From Pseudidiomarina tainanensis (GTDB lineage: Bacteria; Pseudomonadota; Gammaproteobacteria; Enterobacterales; Alteromonadaceae), in the NCBI RefSeq assembly GCF_004214835.1, contig NZ_PIQJ01000003.1, positions 124,001 to 188,000 on the forward strand: a DNA stretch of 64,000 nucleotides, in the 5' to 3' direction. This document shows, piece by piece, positions 8,309-19,742 of this stretch; the stretch's first letter is position 1; each line of letters begins with the position of its first letter. The translations under genes were made by a program, and so were the position numbers. The notes under the pieces were generated by a model. The model saw only the letters and a list, made by a program, of their open reading frames with translations, ran no database searches and was not told the origin of the DNA.

Positions 8309-9235
8309 ATGGCCAACTTTATCTTCATTGCGGGCTACGTTGTTATTGGCTTATTGCTACAACGTAGCCGGCAATTCCCGCAAAATACCGGACAAATTCT
8401 CAACGCTTACGTGATTTATGTTGCGTTGCCGGCCGTTGTATTACAAAAAATACCCAGTTTAACGTTTGGCAAAGAGCTACTATATCCAGCACTTATCCCT
8501 TGGCTATTACTAGCGCTGACAGTGCCTGTGTTGCTCGGTTTAAGCAAGTGGCTTAACTGGTCGCGTATGACCACTGGCGCGATGTTGATTGTGGTGCCAC
8601 TTGGCAATACATCGTTTGTGGGTTTCCCAATGGTTGAAGCTTTTTTTGGGCCCGAGGGTATTCCATACGCGTTGTTATATGATCAACTCGGTTCGTTTTT
8701 CATTTTATCGATTTATGCCACTATCATTGCCGCTATTTACAGTCACGATCCGGGTGCTGATGCGAAGCGACCAAGTGCTGGCGCCATTGCACTGCGAATC
8801 GCCAAGTTCCCACCATTTATTGCGTTAGTCGTCGCATTGCTGTTGCGTGGTGTAGCTTATCCTGAGGTGATGAGCCAATTTATTGACTCACTGGCGATTA
8901 CGTTGGTGCCCGTGATTATGGTTGCGGTTGGTTTTCAGTTGAAATTTAAACTTCCACAAGAAGACCGCGGGCCATTGTATTGGGCGCTTGGTTTAAAATT
9001 GATTGCCACACCGATTATTGCATTGGCTGTGCTCTATGGCTTTGGTCTTGACCAATTAGCCGTGCAAGTCACGATAATGGAAGCCGCCATGCCAGCAATG
9101 ATTTCAGCTGGCGCATTAGCTATTATGGCAGGCTTAGCGCCGACTTTGTCAGCAGCTATTGTGGGCTATGGCGTGTTACTGTGCTTTGTGACGCTGCCAC
9201 TCTGGTACACTTTTATTCAGTTTTTGTTGCCATAA
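8309..9235 (+). CDS. AEC-family (auxin efflux carrier-like) permease
   Basis: About 308 residues from ATG 8309; an in-frame TTG at 8291 would add six residues. The protein is almost entirely hydrophobic, with about ten transmembrane helices in two halves. A polar break typical of the AEC/bile-acid transporter fold is visible in [18 protein letters not shown] and [19 protein letters not shown]. Bacterial AEC proteins export or import organic acids such as malate; the substrate here is unknown. Its 3' end overlaps the convergent xseA by 23 bp. Confidence 0.85.
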   Translation: MANFIFIAGYVVIGLLLQRSRQFPQNTGQILNAYVIYVALPAVVLQKIPSLTFGKELLYPALIPWLLLALTVPVLLGLSKWLNWSRMTTGAMLIVVPLGNTSFVGFPMVEAFFGPEGIPYALLYDQLGSFFILSIYATIIAAIYSHDPGADAKRPSAGAIALRIAKFPPFIALVVALLLRGVAYPEVMSQFIDSLAITLVPVIMVAVGFQLKFKLPQEDRGPLYWALGLKLIATPIIALAVLYGFGLDQLAVQVTIMEAAMPAMISAGALAIMAGLAPTLSAAIVGYGVLLCFVTLPLWYTFIQFLLP

Positions 9236-10538
9236 ACTCACCTTCGGCAACTTTCACCTGAAATGCTTCGCCCTGAGTCAGTTGCTCGGGGCTACGCACT
9301 AAGCTCCCGTCTGTTTTGCGCACAACTGCGTAGCCACGCTCAATGGTTTGCAGTGGGCTAACCATATGCAAACCTTGCGTGAGCGACTGAAAACGTTGCT
9401 GCTGTTGTTTGAGTAACTGCTGCATGGCGAGACTCAAACGCTGCTGCAACTGCTGCTGTTGCTGTTTCAATGGCGCAATTCGACGCTCTGGATGAACATT
9501 AATTAGGCGCTTATGTAATTGGATTTGGTTACTTTTGACCTGTTGTAGGTGGCGTTGCAACGCATTTTGCGTGCGCATTGACAGTTCGTCTAAGCGCTGA
9601 CCATTTTGTTGCAACTGCCGTTGCGGATGCTGTTGTTGCAAACGTTGTGATAAATAGCCATGGTGTTGCGAGCGCTGTCGAAATTGGCGCAGCCAGGCTT
9701 GTTCAACGCGATGACTCAAATGTTGAATGCGCGCCAGAGTTTCACGTTGATCACGACTCACGAGTTCAGCCGCCGCCGATGGCGTTGGTGCGCGCACATC
9801 GGCAACAAAATCACAGATAGTAAAGTCAACTTCATGGCCGACAGCCGAAATCGTCGGAATCGGGCAACTGTGTAGTGCGTAAGCTAATTGTTCGTCGTTG
9901 AAACACCATAAATCTTCGAGTGAGCCGCCCCCACGAGCCATAATCAAAACATCGACTTCATCACGAGCAATGGCGCGCTGCAGCATATGTAGCAATTCAC
10001 CGGTTGCCGCTTGGCCTTGCACCGAGCTTGGATAGATGATGACTTCAACACTTGGGTCACGGCGTTTTAATACCGCCAAAATATCGCGCACAGCCGCGCC
10101 GGTTGGTGAGGTAATCACCCCAACTTTCTTAATTGTTTCGGGTAAGGCTTGTTTATGTTCTGGGGCAAATAATCCTTCAGCTTGCAGCTTCGCTTTGAGT
10201 TGTTCGTATTTTTGTTGTAGCAAGCCAGCACCGGCATCTTCCATGTGTTCAATAATTAATTGATAGTCGCCGCGTGGTTCATACACAGTCAGTTTGGCCC
10301 GCACCAGCACTTGCATGCCGTGTTGCGGACGTAGTTTTACCCGTTGATTGGCATTACGAAACATCGCTGCGCGGATCTGCGCGCGCTCATCTTTTAGGGT
10401 AAAATACCAATGTCCTGAGCTTGGTGCTGCGAAGTTTGAAATTTCGCCAACCAGCCAAATCGAACCGAAGCCTTGCTCAAGCACCTGTCTTACCTCGGTA
10501 TTCAGGCCAAAGACAGTAAAAATATGCGGTTGTTGCAT
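9213..10538 (-). CDS. xseA: Exodeoxyribonuclease VII large subunit
   Basis: 441 residues. An N-terminal OB-fold (about 5-100, [20 protein letters not shown]) is followed by the catalytic domain with [37 protein letters not shown] and [20 protein letters not shown], then a very glutamine-rich coiled-coil region (about 285-395) and a short C-terminal tail with [15 protein letters not shown]. With XseB it degrades single-stranded DNA. Length and motifs agree with the E. coli enzyme (456). It is divergent from guaB, an arrangement common in gammaproteobacteria. Confidence 0.96.
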   Translation of the reverse strand: MQQPHIFTVFGLNTEVRQVLEQGFGSIWLVGEISNFAAPSSGHWYFTLKDERAQIRAAMFRNANQRVKLRPQHGMQVLVRAKLTVYEPRGDYQLIIEHMEDAGAGLLQQKYEQLKAKLQAEGLFAPEHKQALPETIKKVGVITSPTGAAVRDILAVLKRRDPSVEVIIYPSSVQGQAATGELLHMLQRAIARDEVDVLIMARGGGSLEDLWCFNDEQLAYALHSCPIPTISAVGHEVDFTICDFVADVRAPTPSAAAELVSRDQRETLARIQHLSHRVEQAWLRQFRQRSQHHGYLSQRLQQQHPQRQLQQNGQRLDELSMRTQNALQRHLQQVKSNQIQLHKRLINVHPERRIAPLKQQQQQLQQRLSLAMQQLLKQQQQRFQSLTQGLHMVSPLQTIERGYAVVRKTDGSLVRSPEQLTQGEAFQVKVAEGEFMATKTE

Positions 10539-10570
10539 GATAAAACCTCGGTAAGAATGAAAAAAATCAG

Positions 10571-10599
10571 TTTACTGAAAAGCCGTTTGCGAGTAAAAT
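10571..10599 (+). promoter_or_regulatory. Likely sigma70 promoter of guaBA
   Basis: TTTACT (10571-10576) and TAAAAT (10594-10599) are separated by 17 bp in the 98-bp xseA-guaB intergenic region, about 38 bp before the guaB start. No clear purine-repressor palindrome was recognised. Confidence 0.45.
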
Positions 10600-10636
10600 C
10601 TGCCCGCAACATTAAGTCAGCCAGTGAGATGTTGCC

Positions 10637-12106
10637 ATGCTACGAATTGCTCAAGAAGCCCTAACCTTTGACGACGTTTTGCTCGTCCCCGGTCATTCAA
10701 CCGTTTTACCGCATACAGCCGACCTGCGCACGCGTTTAACCCGTGGAATTGAACTCAATATTCCAATGGTTTCTGCGGCCATGGATACCGTAACTGAAGC
10801 CGCTCTAGCGATTGCCTTAGCGCAAGAAGGCGGGATTGGTTTTGTGCACAAAAACATGACCGTTGCAGAGCAAGCCGCACACGTTCGTAAAGTTAAAAAA
10901 TACGAAAGCGGTATGGTGTCCGATCCAATCACAGTTAGCCCAGATACCACGCTTGGCGAAATCCGTGCGTTGGCAGTTGAACATGGCTTTCACGGTTTCC
11001 CAGTCGTTGAGAAATCAGGCGAATTGGTGGGTATTATCACCGGTCGCGATACACGTGCTGAGCGTGATGACAATCGCCTTGTTAGCTCCATTATGACGCA
11101 AAAAGACAAGCTGATTACCGTAAAAGAAAACGCGCAAAGCGAAGAAATTCTAAATTTAATGCATCAACACCGTATTGAAAAAATACTCGTGGTTGACGAT
11201 GCGTTCCACTTGCGCGGCATGATTACCTTAAAAGATTTCACCAAGGCCGAAAACAAACCGAATGCATGTAAAGACGAACTGGGTCGTTTACGTGTAGGTG
11301 CCGCAGTTGGTGTTGGTCCAGGTACTGAAGAGCGGGTTGAAGCACTTGTAGAAGCCGGCGTAGACGTCTTATTGATTGATACCTCGCACGGTCACTCACA
11401 AGGTGTTATTGATCGTGTGACATGGGCACGTAAAACCTATCCTGATTTGCAAATCATTGCTGGTAACGTAGCGACCGGTGCTGGCGCGAAAGCACTCGCA
11501 GACGCCGGTGTTGATGCAGTGAAAGTTGGTATTGGTCCTGGCTCAATTTGTACGACGCGAATTGTAACTGGTTGTGGCGTACCACAAATTACCGCAATCT
11601 CTGACGCTGTTGATGCACTTAAAGGCACCAATATTCCAGTCATTGCTGACGGTGGTATCCGTTTCTCGGGTGATATCGCCAAAGCGATTGCCGCTGGCGC
11701 CGACTGCGTCATGGTTGGTAGCATGCTAGCCGGTACCGAAGAATCACCAGGCGAAGTTGAGCTGTACCAAGGGCGTTATTACAAATCATATCGCGGTATG
11801 GGCAGTATTGGCGCAATGAACCAACGTCATGGTTCATCAGACCGTTACTTCCAAGCAACCAACGAAGCCGAAAAGCTGGTTCCTGAAGGTATTGAAGGTC
11901 GTGTTGCTTACAAAGGCCCAATTGCCACCATTATTCACCAGCAAATGGGTGGATTACGTTCAGCGATGGGCTTAACTGGTTGTGCCAATATGAAAGAAAT
12001 GCGCACCAAGCCGCAGTTTGTGAAAGTAACTGCTGCTGGTATGGGCGAATCTCATGTGCACGACGTGCAAATCACTAAAGAAGCTCCAAACTACCGGATG
12101 GGTTAA
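10637..12106 (+). CDS. guaB: Inosine-5'-monophosphate dehydrogenase
   Basis: 489 residues. It oxidises IMP to XMP with NAD+, the first committed step to GMP. The N-terminus [19 protein letters not shown] is typical. The barrel is interrupted by two CBS domains (about 93-205). The catalytic loop [20 protein letters not shown] carries the nucleophilic cysteine (about residue 305). The flap [20 protein letters not shown] is present. It precedes guaA by 6 bp, forming the classic guaBA operon. Confidence 0.98.
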   Translation: MLRIAQEALTFDDVLLVPGHSTVLPHTADLRTRLTRGIELNIPMVSAAMDTVTEAALAIALAQEGGIGFVHKNMTVAEQAAHVRKVKKYESGMVSDPITVSPDTTLGEIRALAVEHGFHGFPVVEKSGELVGIITGRDTRAERDDNRLVSSIMTQKDKLITVKENAQSEEILNLMHQHRIEKILVVDDAFHLRGMITLKDFTKAENKPNACKDELGRLRVGAAVGVGPGTEERVEALVEAGVDVLLIDTSHGHSQGVIDRVTWARKTYPDLQIIAGNVATGAGAKALADAGVDAVKVGIGPGSICTTRIVTGCGVPQITAISDAVDALKGTNIPVIADGGIRFSGDIAKAIAAGADCVMVGSMLAGTEESPGEVELYQGRYYKSYRGMGSIGAMNQRHGSSDRYFQATNEAEKLVPEGIEGRVAYKGPIATIIHQQMGGLRSAMGLTGCANMKEMRTKPQFVKVTAAGMGESHVHDVQITKEAPNYRMG

Positions 12107-12112
12107 GCCAAC

Positions 12113-13687
12113 ATGCAAGATATTCATGCACATCGCATATTGATTTTAGATTTCGGCTCGCAGTACACGCAGTTAATTGCCCGCCGTATTCGTGAACTCG
12201 GCGTCTACTGTGAACTGTGGGCGTGGGATGTCAGCGAAGACGACATCCGTAACTTTAAACCGAACGGCATTATTTTGTCAGGCGGACCAGAATCGGTAAC
12301 CGAAGCCAACTCGCCGCGCGCACCTGAGTATGTATTCGAGGCGGGCGTACCAGTATTTGGTATTTGCTACGGTATGCAAACCATGGCCGAGCAACTGGGC
12401 GGTAAAGTGCAAGGTTCACTCGAGCGTGAATTTGGCTATGCCCAGGTTGAGCGCATCGCACCGTGTCCGTTGTTCCACCACATTGAAGACAGTGTGCACG
12501 AAAGCGGCAACCCAGTGATTGATGTGTGGATGAGCCACGGTGATAAAGTCATTGAAGCACCTGCAGGCTTTGACATTGTCGCACAAACCCCGACCTGTCC
12601 AATCGCGGCAATGGCCGATGACAAACGTGATTTCTATGGTGTTCAGTTCCACCCAGAAGTGACCCACACGCGCCAAGGCATGCGCATTCTCGAACACTTT
12701 GTGGTTGAGATTTGCGAGTGTGAACGCAATTGGACTCCAGCGCACATCATTGATGACGCCGTTGCTCGTATTCGCGAACAAGTTGGTACCAACAAAGTCG
12801 TTTTAGGTTTGTCAGGTGGTGTTGATAGCTCAGTGACAGCTATGTTGTTGCACCGTGCCATCGGTGACCAACTAACCTGCGTATTTGTCGATAACGGTTT
12901 GCTGCGCTGGCAGGAAGCGGAGCAAGTCATGGAAATGTTTGGTGACCATTACGGCTTAAACATTGTCCATGTTGATGCGGAAAACCGTTTTCTTGACGCG
13001 CTTGCGGGAGAAAAAGATCCGGAAGCAAAACGCAAAATTATCGGCCGGGTATTTATCGAAATTTTCGACGAACAAGCCAGTCGCATCAAAGATGTATCGT
13101 TCTTAGCGCAAGGCACAATTTATCCAGACGTGATTGAGTCTGCGGGATCAAAAACCGGTAAAGCGCATGTGATTAAGTCACACCACAATGTCGGTGGCTT
13201 ACCAGAAGATATGAAATTGAGCTTGGTTGAACCACTACGCGAATTGTTTAAAGACGAAGTGCGTAAAATTGGTTTAGAGCTCGGTTTGCCGTATGACATG
13301 TTGTATCGCCATCCATTCCCAGGCCCTGGCCTTGGTGTACGGGTGTTGGCGGAAGTGAAGAAAGAATATTGTGACTTATTGCGTCGCGCTGATCATATTT
13401 TCATCAGCGAACTACGTAACGCTGGTATTTATCACGACGTCAGCCAAGCGTTCGCGGTGTTCTTGCCGGTGCGCTCAGTTGGTGTAATGGGTGATGCTCG
13501 CAAATATGATTGGGTTATTGCACTACGTGCCGTTGAAACAATTGATTTTATGACTGCACGTTGGGCACATCTCCCGTATGAGTTGCTTGAAAAAGTATCG
13601 AACCGCATCATCAACGAAATAGATGGTATTTCGCGTGTCGTGTACGATATTTCTGGCAAACCGCCAGCGACCATTGAGTGGGAATAA
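12113..13687 (+). CDS. guaA: GMP synthase (glutamine-hydrolysing)
   Basis: 524 residues. It converts XMP to GMP using glutamine and ATP. The class I glutamine amidotransferase domain is at about 8-200 with catalytic Cys85 in [10 protein letters not shown] and the FHPEVTHT histidine/glutamate motif. The ATP pyrophosphatase domain follows with the P-loop [10 protein letters not shown] near residue 228. The C-terminal dimerisation domain ends KPPATIEWE. Second gene of guaBA. Confidence 0.98.
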   Translation: MQDIHAHRILILDFGSQYTQLIARRIRELGVYCELWAWDVSEDDIRNFKPNGIILSGGPESVTEANSPRAPEYVFEAGVPVFGICYGMQTMAEQLGGKVQGSLEREFGYAQVERIAPCPLFHHIEDSVHESGNPVIDVWMSHGDKVIEAPAGFDIVAQTPTCPIAAMADDKRDFYGVQFHPEVTHTRQGMRILEHFVVEICECERNWTPAHIIDDAVARIREQVGTNKVVLGLSGGVDSSVTAMLLHRAIGDQLTCVFVDNGLLRWQEAEQVMEMFGDHYGLNIVHVDAENRFLDALAGEKDPEAKRKIIGRVFIEIFDEQASRIKDVSFLAQGTIYPDVIESAGSKTGKAHVIKSHHNVGGLPEDMKLSLVEPLRELFKDEVRKIGLELGLPYDMLYRHPFPGPGLGVRVLAEVKKEYCDLLRRADHIFISELRNAGIYHDVSQAFAVFLPVRSVGVMGDARKYDWVIALRAVETIDFMTARWAHLPYELLEKVSNRIINEIDGISRVVYDISGKPPATIEWE

Positions 13688-13690
13688 TGC

Positions 13691-15094
13691 GTGCTTAAGT
13701 GGCTTATAAGCTGGTCGTTAATTGGGTTGTTGCTCGGGTGTGCGCCCGAGCCGCAGCCGAGCCAGCTTGACGCCATCAAAGAGCGTGGGTTGTTGCGCGT
13801 AGGTACCTTACTTGGGCCAACCAGCTACTACCTTGATGCTGAAGGCGAAGCGGGCATTGAATATGTGCTCGCTAAACAATTTGCCGAAGAACTGGGCGTT
13901 GAGGTAGAGATGGTGTCGCGCTACAACGTGAAAAACCTTCTCAATTTGCTTGAGTCAGGCGAAGTCGATTTGCTTGCTGCCGGCTTGAATCGCACCGCGC
14001 AACGTGAACAGCGATTCCAATTTGGCCCACCTTATTTTGAAATATCTCAACGTGTTGTATTTAAACAAGGTGCTCGCGATCGGCCACGCAGCCTCGAGGA
14101 ACTCGACGCTGAGCTAGTGGTTGTTGAAGGTTCAAGCCACCATGATTGGTTATTACAAATAGCCGAAGATTACCCTGAGCTTAAATGGCGCGCCACAGAC
14201 GACCATGACGCGAATGAGTTACTGCGACAAGTGGTTGAAGGTGACATTGCCTATACCATTGCCGACAGTAATACCCTCGATGTGCAACGCCGCTATTATC
14301 CTGATTTGAGCGTTGCTTTTACTGTGCGTGACGACGTTGATATTGCATGGCTACTCAATCAACAAGTGGACGCTTCGTTATATGCCGAAGTGATTACCTT
14401 TTTCGGCAACCTTCGCCACTCTGGGCAATTATCACAGCTATTAGATCAGCATTTTGGCCACGTCGCCAACTTTAATTATGTTGATACCAGCCTGTTTATT
14501 GATGCCGTGCAAACGGTATTACCGAAATATCGCGATGTTTTTGAAAAACATGCAGGCGCGTTAGATTGGCGACTGCTGGCTGCGATAAGTTATCAAGAAA
14601 GTTTGTGGAATCCGCGTGCAATATCGCCTACTGGAGTGCGCGGCATGATGATGTTGACGCTACCAACCGCGAAAGCCATGGGTGTTGCCAGTCGGTTGAA
14701 TCCTGAGCAAAGCATTCAGGGTGGTGCGCGCTATTTTGAGCGTATGTTACAACGCATACCGGCGCGAATTCCGGAGCCCGATCGGATTTGGTTTGCGCTC
14801 GCGGCATATAATATTGGTTACGGCCATTTGGAAGATGCACGCATTTTAACGCAGCAGCAAGGCGGCGATGCCGACCGCTGGATTGATGTGCGAAAACGTC
14901 TACCTTTATTAAGACAGAAACAGTTTTATCGACAAACCCGCTTTGGGTTTGCACGTGGTGATGAACCGGTGCGATACGTAGGGAACATACGTCGCTATTA
15001 TGACACCTTGGTGTGGCTCGATAATCGAGGACGGATACCAGCCAAACCTATGGAAATCACGGTTCCTGAAGGGAGCGGTGATGGAGTCAACTGA
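13691..15094 (+). CDS. mltF: Membrane-bound lytic murein transglycosylase F
   Basis: 467 residues from GTG 13691, 3 bp after guaA. A lipoprotein signal (LIGLLLGC, lipidated cysteine near residue 17) is followed by an extracellular solute-binding (SBP_bac_3-like) regulatory domain (about 30-260) and a C-terminal SLT lysozyme-like domain with SYQESLWNPRAISPTGVRGM containing the catalytic glutamate, and FALAAYNIGYGHLEDAR. It cleaves peptidoglycan glycan strands with formation of 1,6-anhydro ends, acting at the outer membrane. Domain order and length agree with E. coli MltF (518). A 40-codon frame overlaps its stop codon. Confidence 0.95.
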   Translation: MLKWLISWSLIGLLLGCAPEPQPSQLDAIKERGLLRVGTLLGPTSYYLDAEGEAGIEYVLAKQFAEELGVEVEMVSRYNVKNLLNLLESGEVDLLAAGLNRTAQREQRFQFGPPYFEISQRVVFKQGARDRPRSLEELDAELVVVEGSSHHDWLLQIAEDYPELKWRATDDHDANELLRQVVEGDIAYTIADSNTLDVQRRYYPDLSVAFTVRDDVDIAWLLNQQVDASLYAEVITFFGNLRHSGQLSQLLDQHFGHVANFNYVDTSLFIDAVQTVLPKYRDVFEKHAGALDWRLLAAISYQESLWNPRAISPTGVRGMMMLTLPTAKAMGVASRLNPEQSIQGGARYFERMLQRIPARIPEPDRIWFALAAYNIGYGHLEDARILTQQQGGDADRWIDVRKRLPLLRQKQFYRQTRFGFARGDEPVRYVGNIRRYYDTLVWLDNRGRIPAKPMEITVPEGSGDGVN

Positions 15095-15216
15095 TGCGTA
15101 ATAAGAGTCGTCGATTAGTATCGCCAGAGCGTCGCCGCGCCTGGTTACGTAAACAACGCCATTTGCAAACCGAACGCCGGCAAAAGTGGTTTCGTTTAAC
15201 TGAAAAGCAAGATTAA
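15094..15216 (+). CDS. Candidate 40-residue basic protein overlapping the mltF stop
   Basis: An ATG at 15094 shares its A with the last base of the mltF TGA stop (TGATG) and opens 40 codons ending TAA at 15216. The predicted product ([20 protein letters not shown], ending WFRLTEKQD) is strongly basic, about one third Arg/Lys, with two Trp. The arrangement suggests translational coupling to mltF, with GGAGCGG and GGAG just upstream as ribosome sites. It fills the gap before purL almost exactly. No family recognised. It could be a small nucleic-acid-binding protein, or a chance frame. Confidence 0.45.
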   Translation: MRNKSRRLVSPERRRAWLRKQRHLQTERRQKWFRLTEKQD

Positions 15217-15244
15217 TAGCCCTAAAATTTTTGGAGACTTGTCT

Positions 15245-18200
15245 GTGGAAATAGTACGCGGTGCTCCCGCTTTGTCTGAATTTCGAACTGAGAAATTATT
15301 GCAGCGCCTGCAAAATGCTGAGCTTCCGGTAACCGAAGTGTATGCCGAGTTTATGCATTTTGTTGATGTCGAACAGACGCTCGATGATGAAGCGACAACA
15401 GTTCTGACCAAATTGCTGACCTATGGACCAGCGCTCGCGGCGCATATTCCAGAAGGCAACCTGTTAGTTGTTGTGCCACGCCAAGGTACGATTTCACCAT
15501 GGTCTTCAAAGGCAACAGATATTGCTCACAACTGTGGCCTTACCCAAATTCACCGGATTGAACGTGGTATTGCTTATTATTTGTCGGGTGAGTTAACCGC
15601 GGCACAACTACAACAAGCGGCCGCGCTTATTCACGACCGTATGACTGAGATGGTCTTGCGCGACCTCGATGAAGCACAAGTATTATTCCATGAAGCGGAG
15701 CCAGCAAAACTGAAGAGTATCGATATTCTTCAGGGCGGTCGCGACGCACTGCAACGCGCAAATATCGATATGGGCCTTGCGCTTGCAGATGACGAAATTG
15801 ATTATCTTTTTGAAAACTTTAGTGCACTAAAACGAAATCCGAACGACATTGAACTGTATATGTTTGCGCAAGCGAACTCAGAGCATTGTCGTCACAAAAT
15901 CTTTAACGCTGATTGGACTATCGATGGCAAAGAACAACTGAAGTCGTTGTTCAAAATGATCAAGAATACCTTCGAGGTCACGCCAGAAAACGTTTTATCC
16001 GCTTATAAAGATAATGCGGCAGTTATGGTCGGTTCGGAAGCCGGGCGTTTTTATCCATATCCAGCAGGCACCAGTGCCGCAGGCGAGTACAGCTACTTCC
16101 ACGAACCTGTGCACATTCTGATGAAGGTGGAAACGCACAACCATCCAACAGCTATTTCACCGTATCCAGGGGCCGCAACAGGTTCTGGCGGTGAGATTCG
16201 TGACGAAGGTGCAACTGGTCGCGGTTCTAAGCCAAAGGCTGGCTTGGTTGGTTTTAGCGTTTCTAACTTACGTATTCCGGGCTTTGAGCAGCCTTGGGAA
16301 GAAGATTTCGGCAAGCCTGACCGCATTGTGACCGCGCTTGATATCATGCTTGAGGGCCCTCTGGGTGGCGCAGCTTTCAATAACGAATTCGGTCGTCCAG
16401 CTCTAACAGGCTATTTCCGTACTTACGAAGAAAAAGTCACCAGCCACAATGGTGAAGAGATTCGTGGTTACCACAAGCCAATCATGATTGCTGGCGGTAT
16501 GGGTAATATCCGCGAGCAACACGTCGAGAAAGGTGAGATTCCAGTCGGCGCAAAATTAGTCGTACTTGGCGGCCCAGCGATGAACATCGGTTTGGGTGGC
16601 GGTGCCGCATCGTCAATGACCTCTGGTACCTCTAGCGAAGATCTTGATTTCGCGTCGGTACAGCGGGATAACCCTGAAATGGAGCGCCGTTGCCAAGAAG
16701 TCATTGACCGTTGCTGGCAGCTTGGTGACAAGAACCCAATTGCCTTTATTCACGATGTCGGTGCTGGCGGTTTATCGAATGCGATGCCGGAGCTGGTGAG
16801 TGATGGTGGTCGTGGTGGTAACTTTGAACTACGCAAAGTACCCAACGATGAACCAGGTATGTCGCCACTGGAGATTTGGTGTAACGAATCGCAAGAACGC
16901 TATGTGATGGCCATTGCGCCAGAGCGTATGGACGTATTTGAAGAAATTTGTAAGCGCGAACGCGCACCGTTTGCCGTGATTGGCGAAGCAACTGAAGCTG
17001 AGCACCTGATCTTAACCGACGAACATTTCGGTGATAAGCCAATCGATTTACCGTTGAACGTATTACTTGGCAAGCCACCGAAAATGCATCGCGATGTGAC
17101 CACGAAGCAAGTAAAAGGTGATGCTATTGATCGCGACGGTATTAAACTCAGCGAGGCCGCGAAACGCTTATTACGTTTGCCCGCGATTGCGGAAAAAACC
17201 TTCCTGATCACCATTGGTGACCGCACTGTCACCGGCTTGGTTGCTCGTGATCAAATGGTTGGCCCGTGGCAGATCCCAGTTGCTGACGTGGCGGTAACCG
17301 CTGCCAGCTATGACACTTATGCCGGTGAAGCCATGGCGATGGGCGAGCGTACACCGTTAGCATTGTTGAACTATGCAGCGTCTGCACGTATGGCCGTCGG
17401 TGAGTCACTGACCAACATTGCCGCAGCTGATATTGGCGATCTGAAATTCGTGAAGCTTTCTGCTAACTGGATGGCGGCAGCGGGGCATCCGGGTGAAGAT
17501 GCTGGCCTTTATGAAGCCGTAAAAGCAGTGGGCGAAGAATTATGTCCGGCACTGGGGATTACTATTCCAGTGGGTAAAGACTCAATGTCGATGAAAACCC
17601 AATGGCAAGATGAGCAGGGCGCGAAGGCGGTAACCGCGCCATTAAGCCTCGTCATTACTGCGTTTGGCCGTGTTCGCGATGTACGTCGCACGCTGACGCC
17701 GCAACTGCGCATGGACAAAGGCGATAGTAAGTTACTCTTAATTGACCTAGGGCGCGGCAAAAACCGCCTTGGCGGCTCAGCTTTAGCGCAAGTTTATCGT
17801 CAGTTAGGCGATGTCACGCCAGACGTTGATAACCCTGAAATTTTGAAAGGTTTCTTCGACGCAACGCAACAGCTTATTCATGACAAGAAGTTGATGGCCT
17901 ACCATGACCGCTCAGACGGCGGTTTGTTTACAACTGTGGCGGAAATGGCATTTGCCGGTCACTGTGGTGTTGAAGTCGCGCTTGATAATCTGGGCGATGA
18001 CGACTTAGCAGCTTTGTTCAGTGAAGAACTCGGCGCTGTGGTGCAAGTGAGTGTTGAAGAACTTGAGCACGTGCAAAAAGTTTATGCTGAGCATGGCCTC
18101 GAAGACTGTGTTCACGTGATTGGGCGTCCGGTGCGTGAAGACGTCGTGCGCTTTAACCGCAATGGTGAAGAAGTGCTTTCTCACTTACGTAGCCACTACC

Positions 18201-19141
18201 GCGCTATTTGGGCAGAAACAACGCATCAAATGCAGCGTATGCGTGATAACCCCGCTTGCGCTGACGAAGAGTTTGAAGCCAAACAAAACTTGAACGATCC
18301 AGGTTTGTTTGCCGATTTGTCATTTGATGTTAGTGAGGATATTGCAGCGCCTTATATCAATACTGGGCGTGACCCAATGGTGGCTATCCTGCGCGAGCAG
18401 GGCGTAAACTCTCACGTCGAGATGGCGGCAGCGTTTGATCGCGCAGGTTTTGCAGCGATTGACGTGCACATGAGCGATATCTTAAGTGGTCGAGTGAGCC
18501 TTGAGAAATTCAATGGTCTGGTTGCCTGTGGCGGCTTCTCGTACGGTGACGTGCTGGGCGCCGGTGAAGGTTGGGCGAAATCAATTTTGTTCAACAACCG
18601 TGCGCGTGATGAGTTTGCGTCATTCTTTGAACGCAACAAAACCTTTGCGTTAGGTGTGTGTAACGGCTGCCAAATGTTATCAAACCTGAAAGAGTTGATT
18701 CCAGGCGCTGAAGCTTGGCCGCACTTTGTGACGAACCGCTCAGAACGCTTTGAAGCACGTTTCAGCCTAGTTGAAGTGCAACAAAACAACTCGTTGTTCT
18801 TTGAAGGTATGGCCGGCTCGCGTATGCCAATTGCGGTTTCACACGGTGAAGGCCGTGCTGAATTCAAAGGTAGCGATTTAGCGACAGTGAATGCTGAAGG
18901 CTTAGTGACCATGCGTTATATCAATAACCGTGGCGACATCGCAAGCACTTACCCGGCTAACCCAAATGGGTCGCCAGAGGGGATTACCGGCTTAACTACG
19001 AAAGACGGCCGAGTATCGATTATGATGCCGCACCCTGAGCGTGTGTTCCGTACCGTTGCTAACAGCTGGCACCCTGATGAGTGGGGTGAAGATAGCCCTT
19101 GGATGCGCATGTTCCGTAACGCGCGCGTCTATTTAGGCTAA
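15245..19141 (+). CDS. purL: Phosphoribosylformylglycinamidine synthase (large, single-chain)
   Basis: 1298 residues from GTG 15245. This start is preferred over TTG 15239 because GGAG at 15233-15236 gives 8-bp spacing and the protein then begins [13 protein letters not shown] like E. coli PurL. It catalyses the fourth step of purine synthesis (FGAR to FGAM with ATP and glutamine). An N-terminal PurS-like part is followed by two AIR-synthase-like halves ([40 protein letters not shown] and [16 protein letters not shown]) and a C-terminal glutamine amidotransferase domain with the cysteine motif [15 protein letters not shown] and histidine motif [11 protein letters not shown] strong terminator follows. 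Confidence 0.97.
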   Translation: MEIVRGAPALSEFRTEKLLQRLQNAELPVTEVYAEFMHFVDVEQTLDDEATTVLTKLLTYGPALAAHIPEGNLLVVVPRQGTISPWSSKATDIAHNCGLTQIHRIERGIAYYLSGELTAAQLQQAAALIHDRMTEMVLRDLDEAQVLFHEAEPAKLKSIDILQGGRDALQRANIDMGLALADDEIDYLFENFSALKRNPNDIELYMFAQANSEHCRHKIFNADWTIDGKEQLKSLFKMIKNTFEVTPENVLSAYKDNAAVMVGSEAGRFYPYPAGTSAAGEYSYFHEPVHILMKVETHNHPTAISPYPGAATGSGGEIRDEGATGRGSKPKAGLVGFSVSNLRIPGFEQPWEEDFGKPDRIVTALDIMLEGPLGGAAFNNEFGRPALTGYFRTYEEKVTSHNGEEIRGYHKPIMIAGGMGNIREQHVEKGEIPVGAKLVVLGGPAMNIGLGGGAASSMTSGTSSEDLDFASVQRDNPEMERRCQEVIDRCWQLGDKNPIAFIHDVGAGGLSNAMPELVSDGGRGGNFELRKVPNDEPGMSPLEIWCNESQERYVMAIAPERMDVFEEICKRERAPFAVIGEATEAEHLILTDEHFGDKPIDLPLNVLLGKPPKMHRDVTTKQVKGDAIDRDGIKLSEAAKRLLRLPAIAEKTFLITIGDRTVTGLVARDQMVGPWQIPVADVAVTAASYDTYAGEAMAMGERTPLALLNYAASARMAVGESLTNIAAADIGDLKFVKLSANWMAAAGHPGEDAGLYEAVKAVGEELCPALGITIPVGKDSMSMKTQWQDEQGAKAVTAPLSLVITAFGRVRDVRRTLTPQLRMDKGDSKLLLIDLGRGKNRLGGSALAQVYRQLGDVTPDVDNPEILKGFFDATQQLIHDKKLMAYHDRSDGGLFTTVAEMAFAGHCGVEVALDNLGDDDLAALFSEELGAVVQVSVEELEHVQKVYAEHGLEDCVHVIGRPVREDVVRFNRNGEEVLSHLRSHYRAIWAETTHQMQRMRDNPACADEEFEAKQNLNDPGLFADLSFDVSEDIAAPYINTGRDPMVAILREQGVNSHVEMAAAFDRAGFAAIDVHMSDILSGRVSLEKFNGLVACGGFSYGDVLGAGEGWAKSILFNNRARDEFASFFERNKTFALGVCNGCQMLSNLKELIPGAEAWPHFVTNRSERFEARFSLVEVQQNNSLFFEGMAGSRMPIAVSHGEGRAEFKGSDLATVNAEGLVTMRYINNRGDIASTYPANPNGSPEGITGLTTKDGRVSIMMPHPERVFRTVANSWHPDEWGEDSPWMRMFRNARVYLG

Positions 19142-19156
19142 GTTGACGCAATCGAA

Positions 19157-19184
19157 AAGCCCGGTTTCTAAACCGGGCTTTTTT
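19157..19184. terminator. Rho-independent terminator between purL and tadA
   Basis: AAGCCCGGTTT and AAACCGGGCTT form an 11-bp stem around a 2-base centre followed by six Ts. The A-run on the other side makes it usable for convergent tadA as well. Confidence 0.9.
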
Positions 19185-19189
19185 CTAAA

Positions 19190-19209
19190 TAACTAACTAA
19201 CTAACTAAC
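19190..19209. repeat. Tandem TAAC tetranucleotide, five copies
   Basis: Five consecutive TAAC units lie between the purL terminator and the tadA stop, with the last base overlapping the tadA stop codon. TAA stops are thereby supplied in several frames. Confidence 0.8.
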
Positions 19210-19658
19210 TACCGGCGTTGACGAAAAAACTGCCGCAAGATATCACCGCATTCGTCGGCAAGTACACCACCGATCACTTCAATTTTGTGATTCATACTCG
19301 GATGATTTATCACCTCAATGGCTGTTCCAGTGGCACCAGTGCGCGGGTCATTGGCGCCGTAGACTAAGGTTTTCACCCGTGCATGGGTCATCATGCCTGC
19401 ACACATTGCGCAAGGCTCAAGCGTGACATAAAGCGTTGTATCGACGAGGCGATAGTTACCTAAACGCTGCCCGGCAGCGCGAATGGCCTGAGCTTCAGCA
19501 TGCGCTGAAGGGTCATTGAGCGTAATAACCTGATTGAAACCTTCGCCAATAATTTCATCATTCAATACTAGCACCGCACCCACGGGTACTTCGTCATATT
19601 GCTCGGCCGCAATTTGGGCGAGCTCGAGCGCTCGTTGCATATAATGTTCGTGATTCAT
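19209..19658 (-). CDS. tadA: tRNA adenosine(34) deaminase
   Basis: 149 residues of the cytidine/deoxycytidylate deaminase fold. The zinc motifs are SAHAEAQAIRAAG (His and catalytic Glu) and PCAMCAGMMTHARV (two Cys). It deaminates A34 to inosine in tRNA-Arg(ACG). Length is close to E. coli TadA (167). It is next to purL, a neighbourhood common in gammaproteobacteria. ATG 19658 is the natural start. Confidence 0.96.
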   Translation of the reverse strand: MNHEHYMQRALELAQIAAEQYDEVPVGAVLVLNDEIIGEGFNQVITLNDPSAHAEAQAIRAAGQRLGNYRLVDTTLYVTLEPCAMCAGMMTHARVKTLVYGANDPRTGATGTAIEVINHPSMNHKIEVIGGVLADECGDILRQFFRQRR

Positions 19659-19692
19659 AAGCTACTGTTGCAGTCGATCGATGTGCGCATCA

Positions 19693-19725
19693 TAAAAAAA
19701 AGCCCCCGCAGATGCGAGGGCTTTG
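19693..19725 (-). terminator. Rho-independent terminator of the Oar-like receptor gene
   Basis: On the minus strand a GC-rich hairpin (AGCCCTCGC / GCGGGGGCT with a small loop and one bulge) is followed by eight Ts, just downstream of the receptor stop codon. Confidence 0.85.
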
Positions 19726-19742
19726 TTCAAACATAATCCAAA

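Noticed and set aside
18412-18912. 166-codon antisense frame inside purL
   Set aside because: Shadow of the strongly conserved glutamine amidotransferase domain of purL.
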